Origin: Novosphingobium sp. AAP83
GTDB lineage: Bacteria > Pseudomonadota > Alphaproteobacteria > Sphingomonadales > Sphingomonadaceae
Length of the DNA stretch: 64,000 bases
Reading direction: 5' to 3'
NCBI RefSeq assembly: GCF_001295795.1
Contig: NZ_LJHY01000002.1
Coordinates: 1 to 64,000 of the forward strand
Shown: positions 23,771 through 33,197 of the stretch, piece after piece
Numbering within the stretch: the first letter of the stretch is position 1
Layout of the letters: every line of letters starts with the position of its first letter
Position numbers and translations under genes: made by a program
Notes under the pieces: generated by a model
Database searches by the model: none
Told to the model about the DNA's origin: nothing
What the model saw: only the letters and a program-made list of their open reading frames with translations

Positions 23771-25423
23771 ATGTATCAGTATGATAACTATGACCAATCG
23801 ATGGTCGATGCCCGCGTTGCGGAATTCCGCGATCAGGTGCAACGCCGCCTCGCCGGTGAACTGACCGAAGATCAGTTCAAGCCGCTGCGCCTGAAAAACG
23901 GTCTCTACCTCCAACTCCACGCCTACATGCTCCGCGTCGCCGTCCCCTATGGCACGCTCAGCAGCCGCCAGATGCGGATGCTGGGCGATATCGCGGACAA
24001 GTATGACCGTGGTTACGGACACTTCACCACACGCCAGAATATCCAGTACAACTGGATCAAGCTGGAAGACGCGCCTGATATCCTTGCCGATCTCGCCTCG
24101 GTCGAGATGCACGCGATCCAGACCAGCGGAAACTGCATCCGCAACACCACGTCCGATCAATTCGCGGGCGCGGCGGCGGATGAACTGGTCGATCCCCGCC
24201 CTTATGCCGAACTGCTGCGCCAGTGGTCGACGTTCCATCCGGAATTCGATTACCTGCCGCGCAAGTTCAAGATCGCCATCATCGGTTCGGAAACTGACCG
24301 CGCAGCGATGAAGCTGCACGATATCGGCATCCAAATGGTCAAGAACGATGCTGGCGAAATCGGCTGCAAGTTCTTCATCGGTGGCGGCATGGGCCGCACG
24401 CCGATGATCGCGCCGGTAATTGGCGATTTCGTGCCGCCATTGCAGATGATCTCGTATCTTGAGGCAGCCTTGCGCGTGTATAACCGCTATGGCCGCCGCG
24501 ATAACAAGTACAAGGCGCGTATCAAGATCCTCGTCCATGAAATCGGCGCGGACGAATATCGCCGTCAGGTCGAGGAAGAATTCGCCCACATCCTGACACT
24601 CGGCCTTGAACCGCCAGCGGCAGAACTGGAGCGAATCAAGGGCTTCTTCGAGCAGCCCGGCTTTGATACCAACGCATCGGACGATCTGGACTTGTCCGAT
24701 CCCGATTTCGCGCTGTGGGTCGATCAGAACACGCATGCTCACAAGCGGGCAGGCTATACCATCGTCAACATCAGCCTGAAGCCCATCGGCGGCATTCCGG
24801 GTGACGCGACAGCGGACCAAATCCGCCTGATGGCCGATCTGGCGCTTGACTATTCGTTCGACGAACTGCGCGTAACCCACGCGCAGAACATCGTCCTGCC
24901 GCATGTCAAGAAGGCCGATCTCTACACGATCTGGCAGAAGCTTGACGAAGCAGGCCTTGCCAATGCCAACCTCGATCTGATCAGCGATATCATCGCCTGC
25001 CCGGGTCTGGACTATTGCGCGCTGGCCAATGCCCGTTCGATCCCTGTGGCGCAGAAGATCTCGGAACGCTTTGCCGATCTGGGTCGCCAGCGTGAATTGG
25101 GCGAATTGAAGCTGAAGATATCGGGCTGCATCAATGCTTGCGGCCATCACCACGCAGGCCACATCGGCATTCTGGGTGTCGACCGCAAGGGCGTTGAAAA
25201 CTACCAGCTCTCGTTCGGTGGCAGCGAAGGCGCTGATACCTCGCTCGGCACAATCACCGGCCCCGGCTTCAACGAAGATGGCGTCGTCGATGCGGTGGAA
25301 AAGGCGACCGACGTCTACCTTGCCCAACGCACCGAAGGCGAGCGCTTCCTCGATACTTACCGCCGCATTGGCATGGCCCCGTTCAAGGAGGCGATCTATG
25401 CCAAGGAGACTGCAAATGGTTGA
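23771..25423 (+). CDS. cysI: sulfite (nitrite/sulfite-type) reductase hemoprotein
   Basis: A 550-aa siroheme [4Fe-4S] reductase for six-electron reduction of sulfite to sulfide. The cluster and siroheme ligands are C410-x5-C416 (CPGLDYC) and C453-x3-C457 (CINAC). Other landmarks are GHFTTRQNIQYNW and the NTTSDQFAG segment. The family also contains nitrite reductases; the operon with cobA and cysH fixes sulfite as the substrate. No CysJ flavoprotein is present, so electrons probably come from a ferredoxin or another carrier (inference). Confidence 0.92.
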   Translation: MYQYDNYDQSMVDARVAEFRDQVQRRLAGELTEDQFKPLRLKNGLYLQLHAYMLRVAVPYGTLSSRQMRMLGDIADKYDRGYGHFTTRQNIQYNWIKLEDAPDILADLASVEMHAIQTSGNCIRNTTSDQFAGAAADELVDPRPYAELLRQWSTFHPEFDYLPRKFKIAIIGSETDRAAMKLHDIGIQMVKNDAGEIGCKFFIGGGMGRTPMIAPVIGDFVPPLQMISYLEAALRVYNRYGRRDNKYKARIKILVHEIGADEYRRQVEEEFAHILTLGLEPPAAELERIKGFFEQPGFDTNASDDLDLSDPDFALWVDQNTHAHKRAGYTIVNISLKPIGGIPGDATADQIRLMADLALDYSFDELRVTHAQNIVLPHVKKADLYTIWQKLDEAGLANANLDLISDIIACPGLDYCALANARSIPVAQKISERFADLGRQRELGELKLKISGCINACGHHHAGHIGILGVDRKGVENYQLSFGGSEGADTSLGTITGPGFNEDGVVDAVEKATDVYLAQRTEGERFLDTYRRIGMAPFKEAIYAKETANG

Positions 25424-25847
25424 GCAGACCTTGCGTTACCGCAACGATGAACCTGTCAGCGATCCTGCTGTCCCGGTTGAAGCTTTCGCCGATCAATCCA
25501 ACGCCACTGCGGTGCGGATTGAACCGGGCGAAGATGCGCGCGCGCTTCTGCCGCACCTTGACCGTCTCGCTCTCGTGGAGGTGAACTTCCCGGCCTATGG
25601 CGATGGGCGTGGCTATTCGGCAGCGCGTATCTTGCGCGAACATGGCTATGCTGGCGAATTGCGCGCGGTGGGTGATGTGCTGGTCGATCAGCTTTCGCAC
25701 ATGCGCCGCTGCGGCTTTGACAGCTTTGCCCCGCAGCAGCCCATCACCGCCGAAGCCGCCGAAAAGGCCTTCGCCACTTGGCCCGACGTCTATCAAAAGA
25801 CCGTCGATGGCCGCCCTGCGATCTGGGCAAAGCGCCACCCCGCGTAA
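25416..25847 (+). CDS. DUF934 protein of sulfite reductase operon
   Basis: A 143-aa DUF934 family protein (LALVEVNFPAYGDGRGYSAARILRE and GDVLVDQLSHMRRCGFDSF are the family blocks). This family sits between sulfite reductase and cysH in many proteobacteria, and its function is not established. The ATG at 25416 lies 6 bp after AAGGAGA and overlaps the cysI stop by 8 bp. The longer frame that starts inside cysI is rejected. Confidence 0.87.
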   Translation: MVEQTLRYRNDEPVSDPAVPVEAFADQSNATAVRIEPGEDARALLPHLDRLALVEVNFPAYGDGRGYSAARILREHGYAGELRAVGDVLVDQLSHMRRCGFDSFAPQQPITAEAAEKAFATWPDVYQKTVDGRPAIWAKRHPA

Positions 25848-25881
25848 AGCCCCAAAGCCGAACCTACTGGACACCCGTGCA

Positions 25882-26691
25882 ATGGATCAATCCGTGACCC
25901 GCAATCTCGACCGCAAGATCGATCTGATCGACACCGCGCCGCGTTTCAGCGATACCGATGCGATCCGGCTCAACAATCTGTTCCGGGGCACCGATACGCA
26001 GGAGATGCTGCGTTCGGTGATCCGCGATGGCTTGGCGGGCGATCTTGCGGTGGTGTCCAGCTTCGGCGCGGAAAGTGCGGTGCTGCTGCATCTGGTGGCG
26101 CAAGTGGACAAGGGCCTGCCCGTCCTGTTCCTCGAAACGCACAAGCACTTCCCCGAAACCGTCGCCTATCGCGATCAACTCGTGAATGTGTTGGGCCTTA
26201 CCAATCTGGTGATCGTTGAACCCGAAGCCGAAGTGATCGCCCAAAAGGACGAGAACGGCTTGCGCTGGTCATGGGACCCGGACGGCTGCTGCGAAATCCG
26301 CAAGGTTGAGCCGCTGGCCAAGGCGCTGCTGCATTATGATGCCTCGATCACCGGGCGTAAGGGCTTCCAGTCCTCCACCCGCGCAGGCCTGCCGCGCTTC
26401 GAAGTTGACCATTCTGACGCCCAAGGACGCTTCAAGATCAACCCCTTGGCATCATGGTCCAAGGATATGCTAGAAGCCTATTTCACCGAGCATGACCTGC
26501 CGGCGCATCCGCTGGTGGCGCAAGACTATCCCTCAATCGGCTGCGCCCCCTGCACCACCCGCGTTGCTCCGGGCGAAGACCCGCGCTCTGGCCGCTGGAA
26601 GGGCTGGGACAAGACCGAATGCGGCATCCATTCGCCAACCGACGGCAAGCCGGGCGATGAATTGCCGCCGGGCTACGATCCCATTTTCTAA
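25882..26691 (+). CDS. cysH: phosphoadenylyl/adenylyl-sulfate reductase
   Basis: A 269-aa reductase giving sulfite from activated sulfate. It has the catalytic Cys247 in ECGIH. It also keeps both cysteine pairs, CC at 136-137 and C221/C224 (IGCAPCTTR), that bind a [4Fe-4S] cluster. Those pairs mark the APS-reducing type rather than enteric PAPS reductase (family knowledge). The P-loop-like SSFGAESAVLLHL is the nucleotide site. It ends the operon; its stop overlaps the convergent SDR stop. cysDN is not in this window. Confidence 0.92.
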   Translation: MDQSVTRNLDRKIDLIDTAPRFSDTDAIRLNNLFRGTDTQEMLRSVIRDGLAGDLAVVSSFGAESAVLLHLVAQVDKGLPVLFLETHKHFPETVAYRDQLVNVLGLTNLVIVEPEAEVIAQKDENGLRWSWDPDGCCEIRKVEPLAKALLHYDASITGRKGFQSSTRAGLPRFEVDHSDAQGRFKINPLASWSKDMLEAYFTEHDLPAHPLVAQDYPSIGCAPCTTRVAPGEDPRSGRWKGWDKTECGIHSPTDGKPGDELPPGYDPIF

Positions 26692-27605
26692 AGCCAGCCA
26701 GCTTCGCGATACCACGCGGCTGTCGCGTGCAGGCCCATCTGCGTTTCGACCTGCGGCATCCAAAGTGACGGCGGCGGCTGATTGCCCGCACCCACGCGCC
26801 AATCGGGGTGGCACATATAGCCCACGCGATCCAGCGTCAGCTTTGCCCCAGCCCCACGAAAACGCGCATCCAGTTTTGCGCCAAGACGCAGCATGCCAGC
26901 TGGCAGACTCAACGCTGTAACGCGCTTGCCCAAGGCCATGCCAATCGCTTTGGCAAGGCCGGAGTGTGTCCAGCCACCAGGCGTTCCATCGTCCGGCTCA
27001 AAAGTCAGATGGGTGACGTCCTCATCGCCCGGAATCAGCGCGAGCAACAACCGCGCAAGATCGCTGACGTGAATCAATGACAAGTGACCTTGCGGCGGAA
27101 GCGGCATAACGCCGCGCTTCGCCAGCTTGAACAGCTCGAACATCTCTGTATCGCGCGAACCATAAACCGCAGGCGGCCGCACTACCGTCCAATCAAGGCT
27201 GCTCGCCTTGACCACCTTTTCGCCGCGCAGCTTCGACTTGCCATAAACCGACAAATCCGGCTCACGCGCCGAAAGCGAGGAAACATGGATAAAGCGCGGC
27301 ACCCCCGCATCCAACGCCGCGTTGACCACGTTCAACGTGCCCCAGACGTTGCCGTCTTCGAACCCCTGCGGATCAGGTGCGTTTACCACGCCCGCGATGT
27401 TGAGCACCACGCTGGCCTTGCCCACCAACCGCTGCAATGCGCGCCGGTCTGACAGATCGCCCTGCACCCATTCCACGCCTGCCCGCGCTTCTTGCGGACG
27501 GCGCGTCAGGGCCCGAACTTCAATTCCGGCGCGGGCGGCATATTCAAGAACCGCCTGCCCGACGAACCCGGTGGCGCCTGTAATCGCCAGCAATTCTGCT
27601 GCCAT
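26688..27605 (-). CDS. NAD(P)-dependent epimerase/dehydratase (atypical SDR)
   Basis: A 305-aa extended/atypical SDR with N-terminal GATGFVGQAV, a HVSSLSAREPDLSVYGKSK catalytic segment (Y-x3-K) and a VRPPAVYGSRD block. It resembles the NDUFA9-like subgroup of complex-I-associated SDRs, but the substrate is unknown. Its start abuts proB, whose stop is at the same boundary, so it is the last gene of obg-proB-SDR. It converges on cysH with a 4-bp overlap of stop codons. Confidence 0.85.
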   Translation of the reverse strand: MAAELLAITGATGFVGQAVLEYAARAGIEVRALTRRPQEARAGVEWVQGDLSDRRALQRLVGKASVVLNIAGVVNAPDPQGFEDGNVWGTLNVVNAALDAGVPRFIHVSSLSAREPDLSVYGKSKLRGEKVVKASSLDWTVVRPPAVYGSRDTEMFELFKLAKRGVMPLPPQGHLSLIHVSDLARLLLALIPGDEDVTHLTFEPDDGTPGGWTHSGLAKAIGMALGKRVTALSLPAGMLRLGAKLDARFRGAGAKLTLDRVGYMCHPDWRVGAGNQPPPSLWMPQVETQMGLHATAAWYREAGWL

Positions 27606-28738
27606 TACAACAGCACCATCTGGTCACGATGGATCAGTGCAGATCGCGGCGCATAACCGAGCAACGCTTCATGCTCACGGCTGGGGTGGCCCAAAATCTT
27701 CAGGCATTCCGCCGCGTCATACTCGGAGAGCCCGCGCGCCAGTGTCTGCCCATCCGGCCCCAGCACCGCAATCGCATCTCCGCGCTGAAACGCGCCGTCA
27801 ACGCCGGTAACGCCCGCCGCCAGCAGGCTAGACCCGCGTGCCAGCGCAGACGCAGCGCCAGCATCAACATGCACCGCTCCGCGCATCCGCATTTTGCCGC
27901 CCAGCCACGCCTTGCGCGCCTGTTTGCGCCCGCGTGGCAGAAACAAAGTGCCGCGATCTGTCTGCAACGCCGCCGCAATCGGCGACACCGGCTGCCCATC
28001 GATGATCGCCAGCGCAATACCCGCAAACTCGGCAATCTCGGCGGCTTGCAGCTTTGACGTCATCCCGCCAGAGCCAAGCCCCGATGACGAACCACCCGTC
28101 GCCATCGCATGGATTTCAGACGTCACCCCGCGCACCACCGGAATGCGCACAGCATCCGGCTCGCGCGGATCACGGTCATAAAGGCCATCGATATCCGACA
28201 GTAGCAACACCGCGCTCGCCCCTGCTGCCTGCCCGACACGCGCGGCCAGCCGGTCATTGTCGCCAAACCGGATTTCCTGCGTGGCCACCGAATCATTCTC
28301 GTTGATCACCGGCACCGCGCCCGCCACCAGCAAAGTGCCCAGCGTGGCCGTCACATTAAGATAGCGCCGCCGGTCCTCTAGATCTTCCAGCGTAAGCAAA
28401 ATCTGCGCCGCCGTCAGCCCGTGCCCCGCCAGCAGTTCGGCCCAGAGCCCCGCCAGGGCAATCTGCCCCACCGAAGCTGCCGCTTGCGCATCTGACAGGC
28501 TGCCGCGTCCGCCCTTGGCCAGTCCCAGCTTGCGCGCGCCCAAAGCAATCGCGCCGGATGACACGACGATCACTTCCTGCCCATTGGCCCGCGCCGCAGC
28601 AATCTCGGTCACCAAAGCCGCCAGCCATTCACGGCGCGGCGCACCATCTTTGCCAACAAGCAGCGCTGATCCCACCTTGACCACTAGGCGTGGGCAGGCG
28701 GCAGCATCGTTCAATTGGGCAAGCTGGCTGATCTTCAT
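27605..28738 (-). CDS. proB: glutamate 5-kinase
   Basis: A 377-aa kinase for the first step of proline synthesis. The amino-acid kinase domain (about 15-265) has VVKVGSALL, VIVVSSGAIALG, INENDSVA and FGDNDRLAA. The C-terminal PUA domain (about 285-365) is present, as in long proteobacterial enzymes. It lies between obg (72 bp upstream) and the SDR. ProC, the last proline enzyme, is encoded 3 kb away; proA is not in the window. Confidence 0.94.
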   Translation of the reverse strand: MKISQLAQLNDAAACPRLVVKVGSALLVGKDGAPRREWLAALVTEIAAARANGQEVIVVSSGAIALGARKLGLAKGGRGSLSDAQAAASVGQIALAGLWAELLAGHGLTAAQILLTLEDLEDRRRYLNVTATLGTLLVAGAVPVINENDSVATQEIRFGDNDRLAARVGQAAGASAVLLLSDIDGLYDRDPREPDAVRIPVVRGVTSEIHAMATGGSSSGLGSGGMTSKLQAAEIAEFAGIALAIIDGQPVSPIAAALQTDRGTLFLPRGRKQARKAWLGGKMRMRGAVHVDAGAASALARGSSLLAAGVTGVDGAFQRGDAIAVLGPDGQTLARGLSEYDAAECLKILGHPSREHEALLGYAPRSALIHRDQMVLL

Positions 28739-28810
28739 ATCGGTGCCGCTTAGGGCAATTGTGACGATGCGTGAAGGGTGAACGGTCGTATCTCTAGCGC
28801 AATTCAGCCT

Positions 28811-29869
28811 TCAGATGGGCGACCACGGCGTTTCGTCATCGGCATCTTCCACCTCGCCGTTGGGGCGTTCGGTGATTGTGGCGGCAGGCAGATGGCCCAG
28901 CACCGCATCCAGCAGCGCATCGATGCCCTTGCCGGTCGCGCCCGAGATCGGGAAAACCATGTCTGCGCCTGCGTCCAGCAGTTCCTGGGTAAAGGCCTGC
29001 ACCAATTCTTTATCAACCAGATCGATCTTGTTCAGCGCCACCAAACGCGGCTTGTCACCAAGGCCCGCGCCATAAGCTTCAAGCTCGTCCTCGATCACAC
29101 GCATGGCCTCTGCCGGATCGGTGTCGCTATGGATGTCAACGAGATGGATCAGCACGCGGCAGCGTTCAATATGCCCCAGAAAACGGTCACCAATGCCGGC
29201 CCCTTCCGCTGCACCTGCGATCAGGCCGGGAATGTCGGCGAGCACAAATTCACGGTTCCTGTGCCAAACCACACCCAGCTGCGGGCGAAGTGTAGTGAAA
29301 GCATATGCGCCCACTTTGGCTTTGGTATTGGTAATTTTGTTGATGAAGGTGGATTTGCCCGCATTCGGCAAACCAACCAAACCCGCATCGGCCAGCAGTT
29401 TCAGCCGCAGCCATACATACATTTCCTCGCCCGGCCAGCCGGGGCCGCATTGGCGCGGGGCCCGGTTGGTTGACGATTTGTAGGATGCGTTGCCGCGCCC
29501 GCCGTCACCGCCGCGCAGCAGAACCACCTGCTTGCCCACTTCGGTCAGGTCCAGCAGCACCGTCTCGCGGTCATCGTCCAGCACTTGCGTGCCAACAGGA
29601 ACCCGGATCACAAGATCTTCACCGCCCGCGCCGGTGCGGTTGGCCCCAGCGCCGCCCATGCCGCGCTGCGCCTTGAAATGCTGGGTATAGCGGAAATCGA
29701 TGAGCGTATTCAGCCCGGCCACCGCTTCAAACACGATGTCGCCGCCCTTGCCGCCATTGCCACCGTTGGGGCCGCCGTATTCTTCATACTTTTCGCGGCG
29801 AAAGCTGACCGCGCCCGGGCCACCCATGCCTGAACGGATGAAGATTTTTGCTTGGTCGAGAAAATGCAT
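28811..29869 (-). CDS. obg: GTPase Obg/CgtA
   Basis: A 352-aa essential GTPase in ribosome assembly and stress signalling. It has the glycine-rich Obg fold (MHFLDQAKIFIRSGMGGPGAVSF) and the G domain with GLPNAGKST, the DIPGLI switch and NKID. A short acidic C-terminus follows. The ATG at 29869 starts the conserved Obg N-terminus; the frame continues upstream without similarity. rplU-rpmA, often upstream of obg, are not in the adjoining 258 bp. Confidence 0.94.
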   Translation of the reverse strand: MHFLDQAKIFIRSGMGGPGAVSFRREKYEEYGGPNGGNGGKGGDIVFEAVAGLNTLIDFRYTQHFKAQRGMGGAGANRTGAGGEDLVIRVPVGTQVLDDDRETVLLDLTEVGKQVVLLRGGDGGRGNASYKSSTNRAPRQCGPGWPGEEMYVWLRLKLLADAGLVGLPNAGKSTFINKITNTKAKVGAYAFTTLRPQLGVVWHRNREFVLADIPGLIAGAAEGAGIGDRFLGHIERCRVLIHLVDIHSDTDPAEAMRVIEDELEAYGAGLGDKPRLVALNKIDLVDKELVQAFTQELLDAGADMVFPISGATGKGIDALLDAVLGHLPAATITERPNGEVEDADDETPWSPI

Positions 29870-30054
29870 GACGGCTACCTGATCCAACAACAGGCCCGGA
29901 AAAACTGCCAAAGCGAATGTTGCCGACAGATAGAAACCGCGCAAGGCCTGCTTGAAACATGCGGTTCTGATGATGCCTGACAGAGCCAACGGGGCTACCC
30001 CCGGCTTTGCGTAAAGGCTCGGTTGCCGGCATCACATCCAACGACAATTGCCGC

Positions 30055-30085
30055 CAGAGGCGCTGCCCTTAGCGCAGCGCCTCTG
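30055..30085. terminator. hairpin after the lipoprotein gene
   Basis: CAGAGGCGCTGC (30055-30066) pairs exactly with 30074-30085, with a 7-nt loop. It lies about 40 bp after the stop of the minus-strand lipoprotein gene and before obg. It is strong in GC but lacks a good U-tract. Confidence 0.5.
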
Positions 30086-30127
30086 TTGTGACCAGACTGA
30101 TTCTCACCCAATCAACGCGAAGGCTCT

Positions 30128-30811
30128 TTAGCTTCCGCCAGCACCCGAGGTGGATGCGCCATAACGCGCTTCCCACTGGGCCAGATCGTTGCGGTAGATT
30201 TCATACCGGCGATAAAAGTCATCAAACACAACTTCGATGCTGGGCAGGCTGCGAACCGCAAACGGCTCAAGCTCGGCTGATTTGATCGCAATCCCGTCGC
30301 TCATCACAGCATTCACCGCATCACAAAAGTCCATGAGCGTCGGCGGCAATGCGTAATGATTGTAAACCGAGGTGATATAGCTTTCGCGCGGGGCAATGTA
30401 TTTCGCGCCGTAACGCGCCTTGAATTCTGCATCGAGCTTCTTGTTAAACGCGTTCAGCGCCTTGCCATGCGTTGTGAGGAAGGTTTTGTAACGCGGCAGA
30501 ATCTCGGCATGTTTTGGCGCGTTGCAATTGAGCGCAGCCACGTTGAAGGCCGAGCGCAAGTTCCACACGATCTGCGTGTTCGAAATGTCGCGGTTGATCG
30601 ACCGGCGCAAACCATTGGCGTCGGCTGGCGGCAGATAGATATTGCCCGAAGCACCGTTGGGCGGCGTTGGCTTTGGCGGAATCACCACAACTTTGGGCGG
30701 CGGTGGTGGCGGTGGCGGCGGTGGCGGCGCTTTTGGCGCGCACGATGCCAAGCCAATGGCCAGCGCTGAAACAATCAGAGTTGGCGCAATCGCGCGCCGG
30801 ATACGAAGCAT
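30128..30811 (-). CDS. proline-rich putative lipoprotein
   Basis: A 227-aa predicted lipoprotein. After MLRIRR comes a hydrophobic stretch ending in the lipobox LASC, with Cys24 as the lipidation site. Next is a run of about eleven prolines, then a PPKPTPP segment, suiting a linker from the membrane. The C-terminal 160 residues are helical with two further Cys (ALNCNAP, DFCDAV). I do not recognise this domain. Starts at 30817 and 30811 compete; GGGGA is better spaced for 30811. Its role in the envelope is unknown. Confidence 0.75.
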   Translation of the reverse strand: MLRIRRAIAPTLIVSALAIGLASCAPKAPPPPPPPPPPPKVVVIPPKPTPPNGASGNIYLPPADANGLRRSINRDISNTQIVWNLRSAFNVAALNCNAPKHAEILPRYKTFLTTHGKALNAFNKKLDAEFKARYGAKYIAPRESYITSVYNHYALPPTLMDFCDAVNAVMSDGIAIKSAELEPFAVRSLPSIEVVFDDFYRRYEIYRNDLAQWEARYGASTSGAGGS

Positions 30812-30956
30812 TGGCATTTCCCCGAATGATCCTGTCGACTGCAAAAATTCTGATAACCAGAAACTTGGGCAACCAGAAGTTTGAGCCTCGGATCCTTTCT
30901 GCAAGCTTAAAAAAATTCCTTAGCGCGGCAGTAGCGACATAAGAAAGCCCAAGACA

Positions 30957-30990
30957 TAAAAAACCCGACGAGCCGAAGACCCGCCGGGCT
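30957..30990 (-). terminator. rho-independent terminator of the BI-1 gene
   Basis: On the minus strand, an 11-bp GC-rich stem with a few G-U pairs and a TTCG tetraloop (30964-30988) is followed by six T. It lies about 25 bp past the stop of the Bax-inhibitor-1 gene. Confidence 0.85.
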
Positions 30991-31013
30991 TTATCTCATT
31001 TACTTAGGCGGTA

Positions 31014-31757
31014 TCAGCGACGCTCGCCCAGGAATTGCAGCAGGAACTGGAACATGTTGATGAAGTCCAGATAAAGGCTCAAGGCGCCGAGAACGACGGC
31101 CTTGCCTGCAAATTCCGTACCCGCAACATAAGCATACTGCTCCTTCAGGCGCTGCGTATCGTAAGCGGTAAGGCCCGCAAAGATCAGAACGCCAAGGAAG
31201 CTGATAGCCCAGCCGAGGCCCGAAGACTTCAGGAATATATTGAGCAAAGAAGCGATCAGCAGGCCGAATACACCCATGATCAGGAAGCTGCCCATGCCGG
31301 ACAGGTCCTTCTTTGTGGTGTAGCCATAAAGGCTAAGGCCGGCAAAAGCGCCTGCTGTGGCGAAGAACGTGGTTGCGATCGAGGCGCCGGTATAGACCAG
31401 AAAGATGGTCGACATCGACAGGCCCATCGCCACGGCAAAGCCCCAGAACATGCCCTGCAAGGCTGTAGTGGAGAACTTGTTTGCGCCAAAGCTCATGAAC
31501 ATCACAAAAGCAAGCGGTGCAAGCATGACCAGCCACATCAGCGGCGTGCCGGCAACAGCTTGCGTCACGCCCAAGGTCACTGCCATCAGAGCCACGGCAC
31601 CTGAAAGCAACACGCCCGAGGCCATGTAATTATAAATCGACAGCATATGACGGCGCAGGCCCGCGTCGAACACTTCGCCGCGAGTAGAAGCGCCGGAAAG
31701 GCTCGGAGACGCGCCGAAGCCCCTTCCGGTGGGCTGCTGGTCGTTCCAATTTGCCAT
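31014..31757 (-). CDS. Bax inhibitor-1/YccA family membrane protein
   Basis: A 247-aa inner-membrane protein with about seven hydrophobic helices after a polar N-terminus. It is of the BI-1/YccA (TMBIM) family. Landmarks are HMLSIYNYMASGVLLSGAVAL and, near the end, GLTAYDTQRLKEQYAYVAG, which contains the family's AYDTQ motif. Bacterial members are linked to calcium leak and FtsH modulation. The ATG at 31757 follows a GGAGC ribosome-binding site; the upstream in-frame extension is not conserved in type. Single-gene unit with its own terminator. Confidence 0.92.
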   Translation of the reverse strand: MANWNDQQPTGRGFGASPSLSGASTRGEVFDAGLRRHMLSIYNYMASGVLLSGAVALMAVTLGVTQAVAGTPLMWLVMLAPLAFVMFMSFGANKFSTTALQGMFWGFAVAMGLSMSTIFLVYTGASIATTFFATAGAFAGLSLYGYTTKKDLSGMGSFLIMGVFGLLIASLLNIFLKSSGLGWAISFLGVLIFAGLTAYDTQRLKEQYAYVAGTEFAGKAVVLGALSLYLDFINMFQFLLQFLGERR

Positions 31758-31880
31758 TTTCAAAGCTCCGTTCTGTGGCCCCGATGGCCACCTCTTACGA
31801 ATATCGGCGCAGTCACGCCAAGTTTCAAGCGAAACCGGCATAATGGACGCACAATGATTTGTAACGAATTGTTGCCAAGC

Positions 31881-32687
31881 CTATCCGCGCATCCGCGCCT
31901 GCTCGGTCATTTCGGCACTACGGTCACGCGCGCCGCGCAAGGTGCCTTCCATCAGCAGGGCCAAACGGCGTTCAGCATCAAGAATATCAATGCCCACTTG
32001 CGTCACACCACCGGGACTGGCGACCCTGCGCGCCAATTCTCCGGGTGAGTGCTCTGATGCCGCTGCCAGCATGGCCGCTCCCTCCACCATCGACAATGCC
32101 AGCCGGTCGGCTTGCTCGCGTGGCAGGCCCAGCGCCGTTGCGCCTTCGGCCAGCGCATCGATAAAGCGATAGACGAACGCCGGTCCGGACCCTGCAAGGG
32201 CTGTCACCAGATCCATCTGGTCCTCGCTCGCCAGCCATTCGGCTTGGCCCAGCGGTGCCATCAACCGATCGGTCAGCGCCTGCGCCGTGCCGTCGGCATC
32301 GCCAAACAGCGCAATCGGCGATTTGCCCAGCGCTGCCGCAAGGTTGGGCATCACCCGCACGATAGCCTTGGCCGCGGGAAACGCCGCGCGCAAAGTGGCA
32401 AGGTCAACGCCCGCAAGGATCGACAGCAACAGCGTTTGCGCGCCGACAAACGGCTGCACCATTGCCGCCGCATCGGGCAACTGCTGTGGCTTGAATCCGA
32501 GTAGCACAACATCAAACGCGGCCTCACCCGCGGGAGCTGCTTCCAACAGGCGCACGCCTTCAGGCGCGGCCTTCAGATAGGGATCAACGATAGTGAAACT
32601 CTCTGCCGCAAAGCCGCCTTTCAGCCAGCCCTCCAGCATCGCCCCGCCCATATTTCCGCAGCCGAACTGGAGCAGTTTCATCGTCAT
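31881..32687 (-). CDS. proC: pyrroline-5-carboxylate reductase
   Basis: A 268-aa NAD(P)H enzyme for the last step of proline synthesis. It has the Rossmann motif FGCGNMGGAMLEG at the N-terminus and the RVMPNLAAALGKS block. The C-terminal signature TALAGSGPAFVYRFIDALAEG is followed by the conserved VASPGGVT. It starts 7 bp after the ybjN stop (ATG at 32687, or 32681 as an alternative), so the two are co-transcribed. Confidence 0.93.
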   Translation of the reverse strand: MTMKLLQFGCGNMGGAMLEGWLKGGFAAESFTIVDPYLKAAPEGVRLLEAAPAGEAAFDVVLLGFKPQQLPDAAAMVQPFVGAQTLLLSILAGVDLATLRAAFPAAKAIVRVMPNLAAALGKSPIALFGDADGTAQALTDRLMAPLGQAEWLASEDQMDLVTALAGSGPAFVYRFIDALAEGATALGLPREQADRLALSMVEGAAMLAAASEHSPGELARRVASPGGVTQVGIDILDAERRLALLMEGTLRGARDRSAEMTEQARMRG

Positions 32688-32693
32688 CAGCAA

Positions 32694-33197
32694 TCAAGCC
32701 TCGCCCGCAGCATCAACCATTGCGCTTGTCAGCGCTTCGGCCGGGCTCTTGTCGCCCCACAGCACAAACTGGAATGCAGGATAGAACCGGTCACACTCAT
32801 CTACCGCTGCTTCAATCGCGGCCTGCGCCTGGCCCAAACTCAGCAAGCCGTCATCGCCCAGCATCAATCCATGGCGGTAAAGCAGCACCGAACCGTTGGA
32901 CCACATATCGAAGTGGCCGATCCACACTTGCTCGTTGATCAGCGCCATCAATTCGAAGACCACGGCTTTCTTGTCATCGGCTATCCGGATGTCGGGCAAG
33001 CACAAAATCTGCAAGACATGATCTTCAGCGCGCCAGATTGCGCGAACTTGGTAACTGGCCCAAGACCCTTGGATTTCCCCGCTCACTTCGTCATCCGAGA
33101 CGAATTCGCAGGGCCAACCGCGCGCCTCGAAAAGTGAGGCGATCATGTCGACGGGAGCTGCCTCATCGCGCTCATTGTCGTCATGGCCGGTCCGCAT
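32694..33197 (-). CDS. YbjN domain-containing protein
   Basis: A 167-aa acidic cytosolic protein of the YbjN (bacterial sensory transduction regulator) family. The core (MIASLFEARGWPCEF..., then FDMWSNGSVLLYRHGLML) has the type III secretion chaperone-like fold typical of the family. Its role is poorly defined. It precedes proC directly, a common pairing in alphaproteobacteria. The ATG at 33197 is preferred to the longer frame. Confidence 0.85.
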   Translation of the reverse strand: MRTGHDDNERDEAAPVDMIASLFEARGWPCEFVSDDEVSGEIQGSWASYQVRAIWRAEDHVLQILCLPDIRIADDKKAVVFELMALINEQVWIGHFDMWSNGSVLLYRHGLMLGDDGLLSLGQAQAAIEAAVDECDRFYPAFQFVLWGDKSPAEALTSAMVDAAGEA

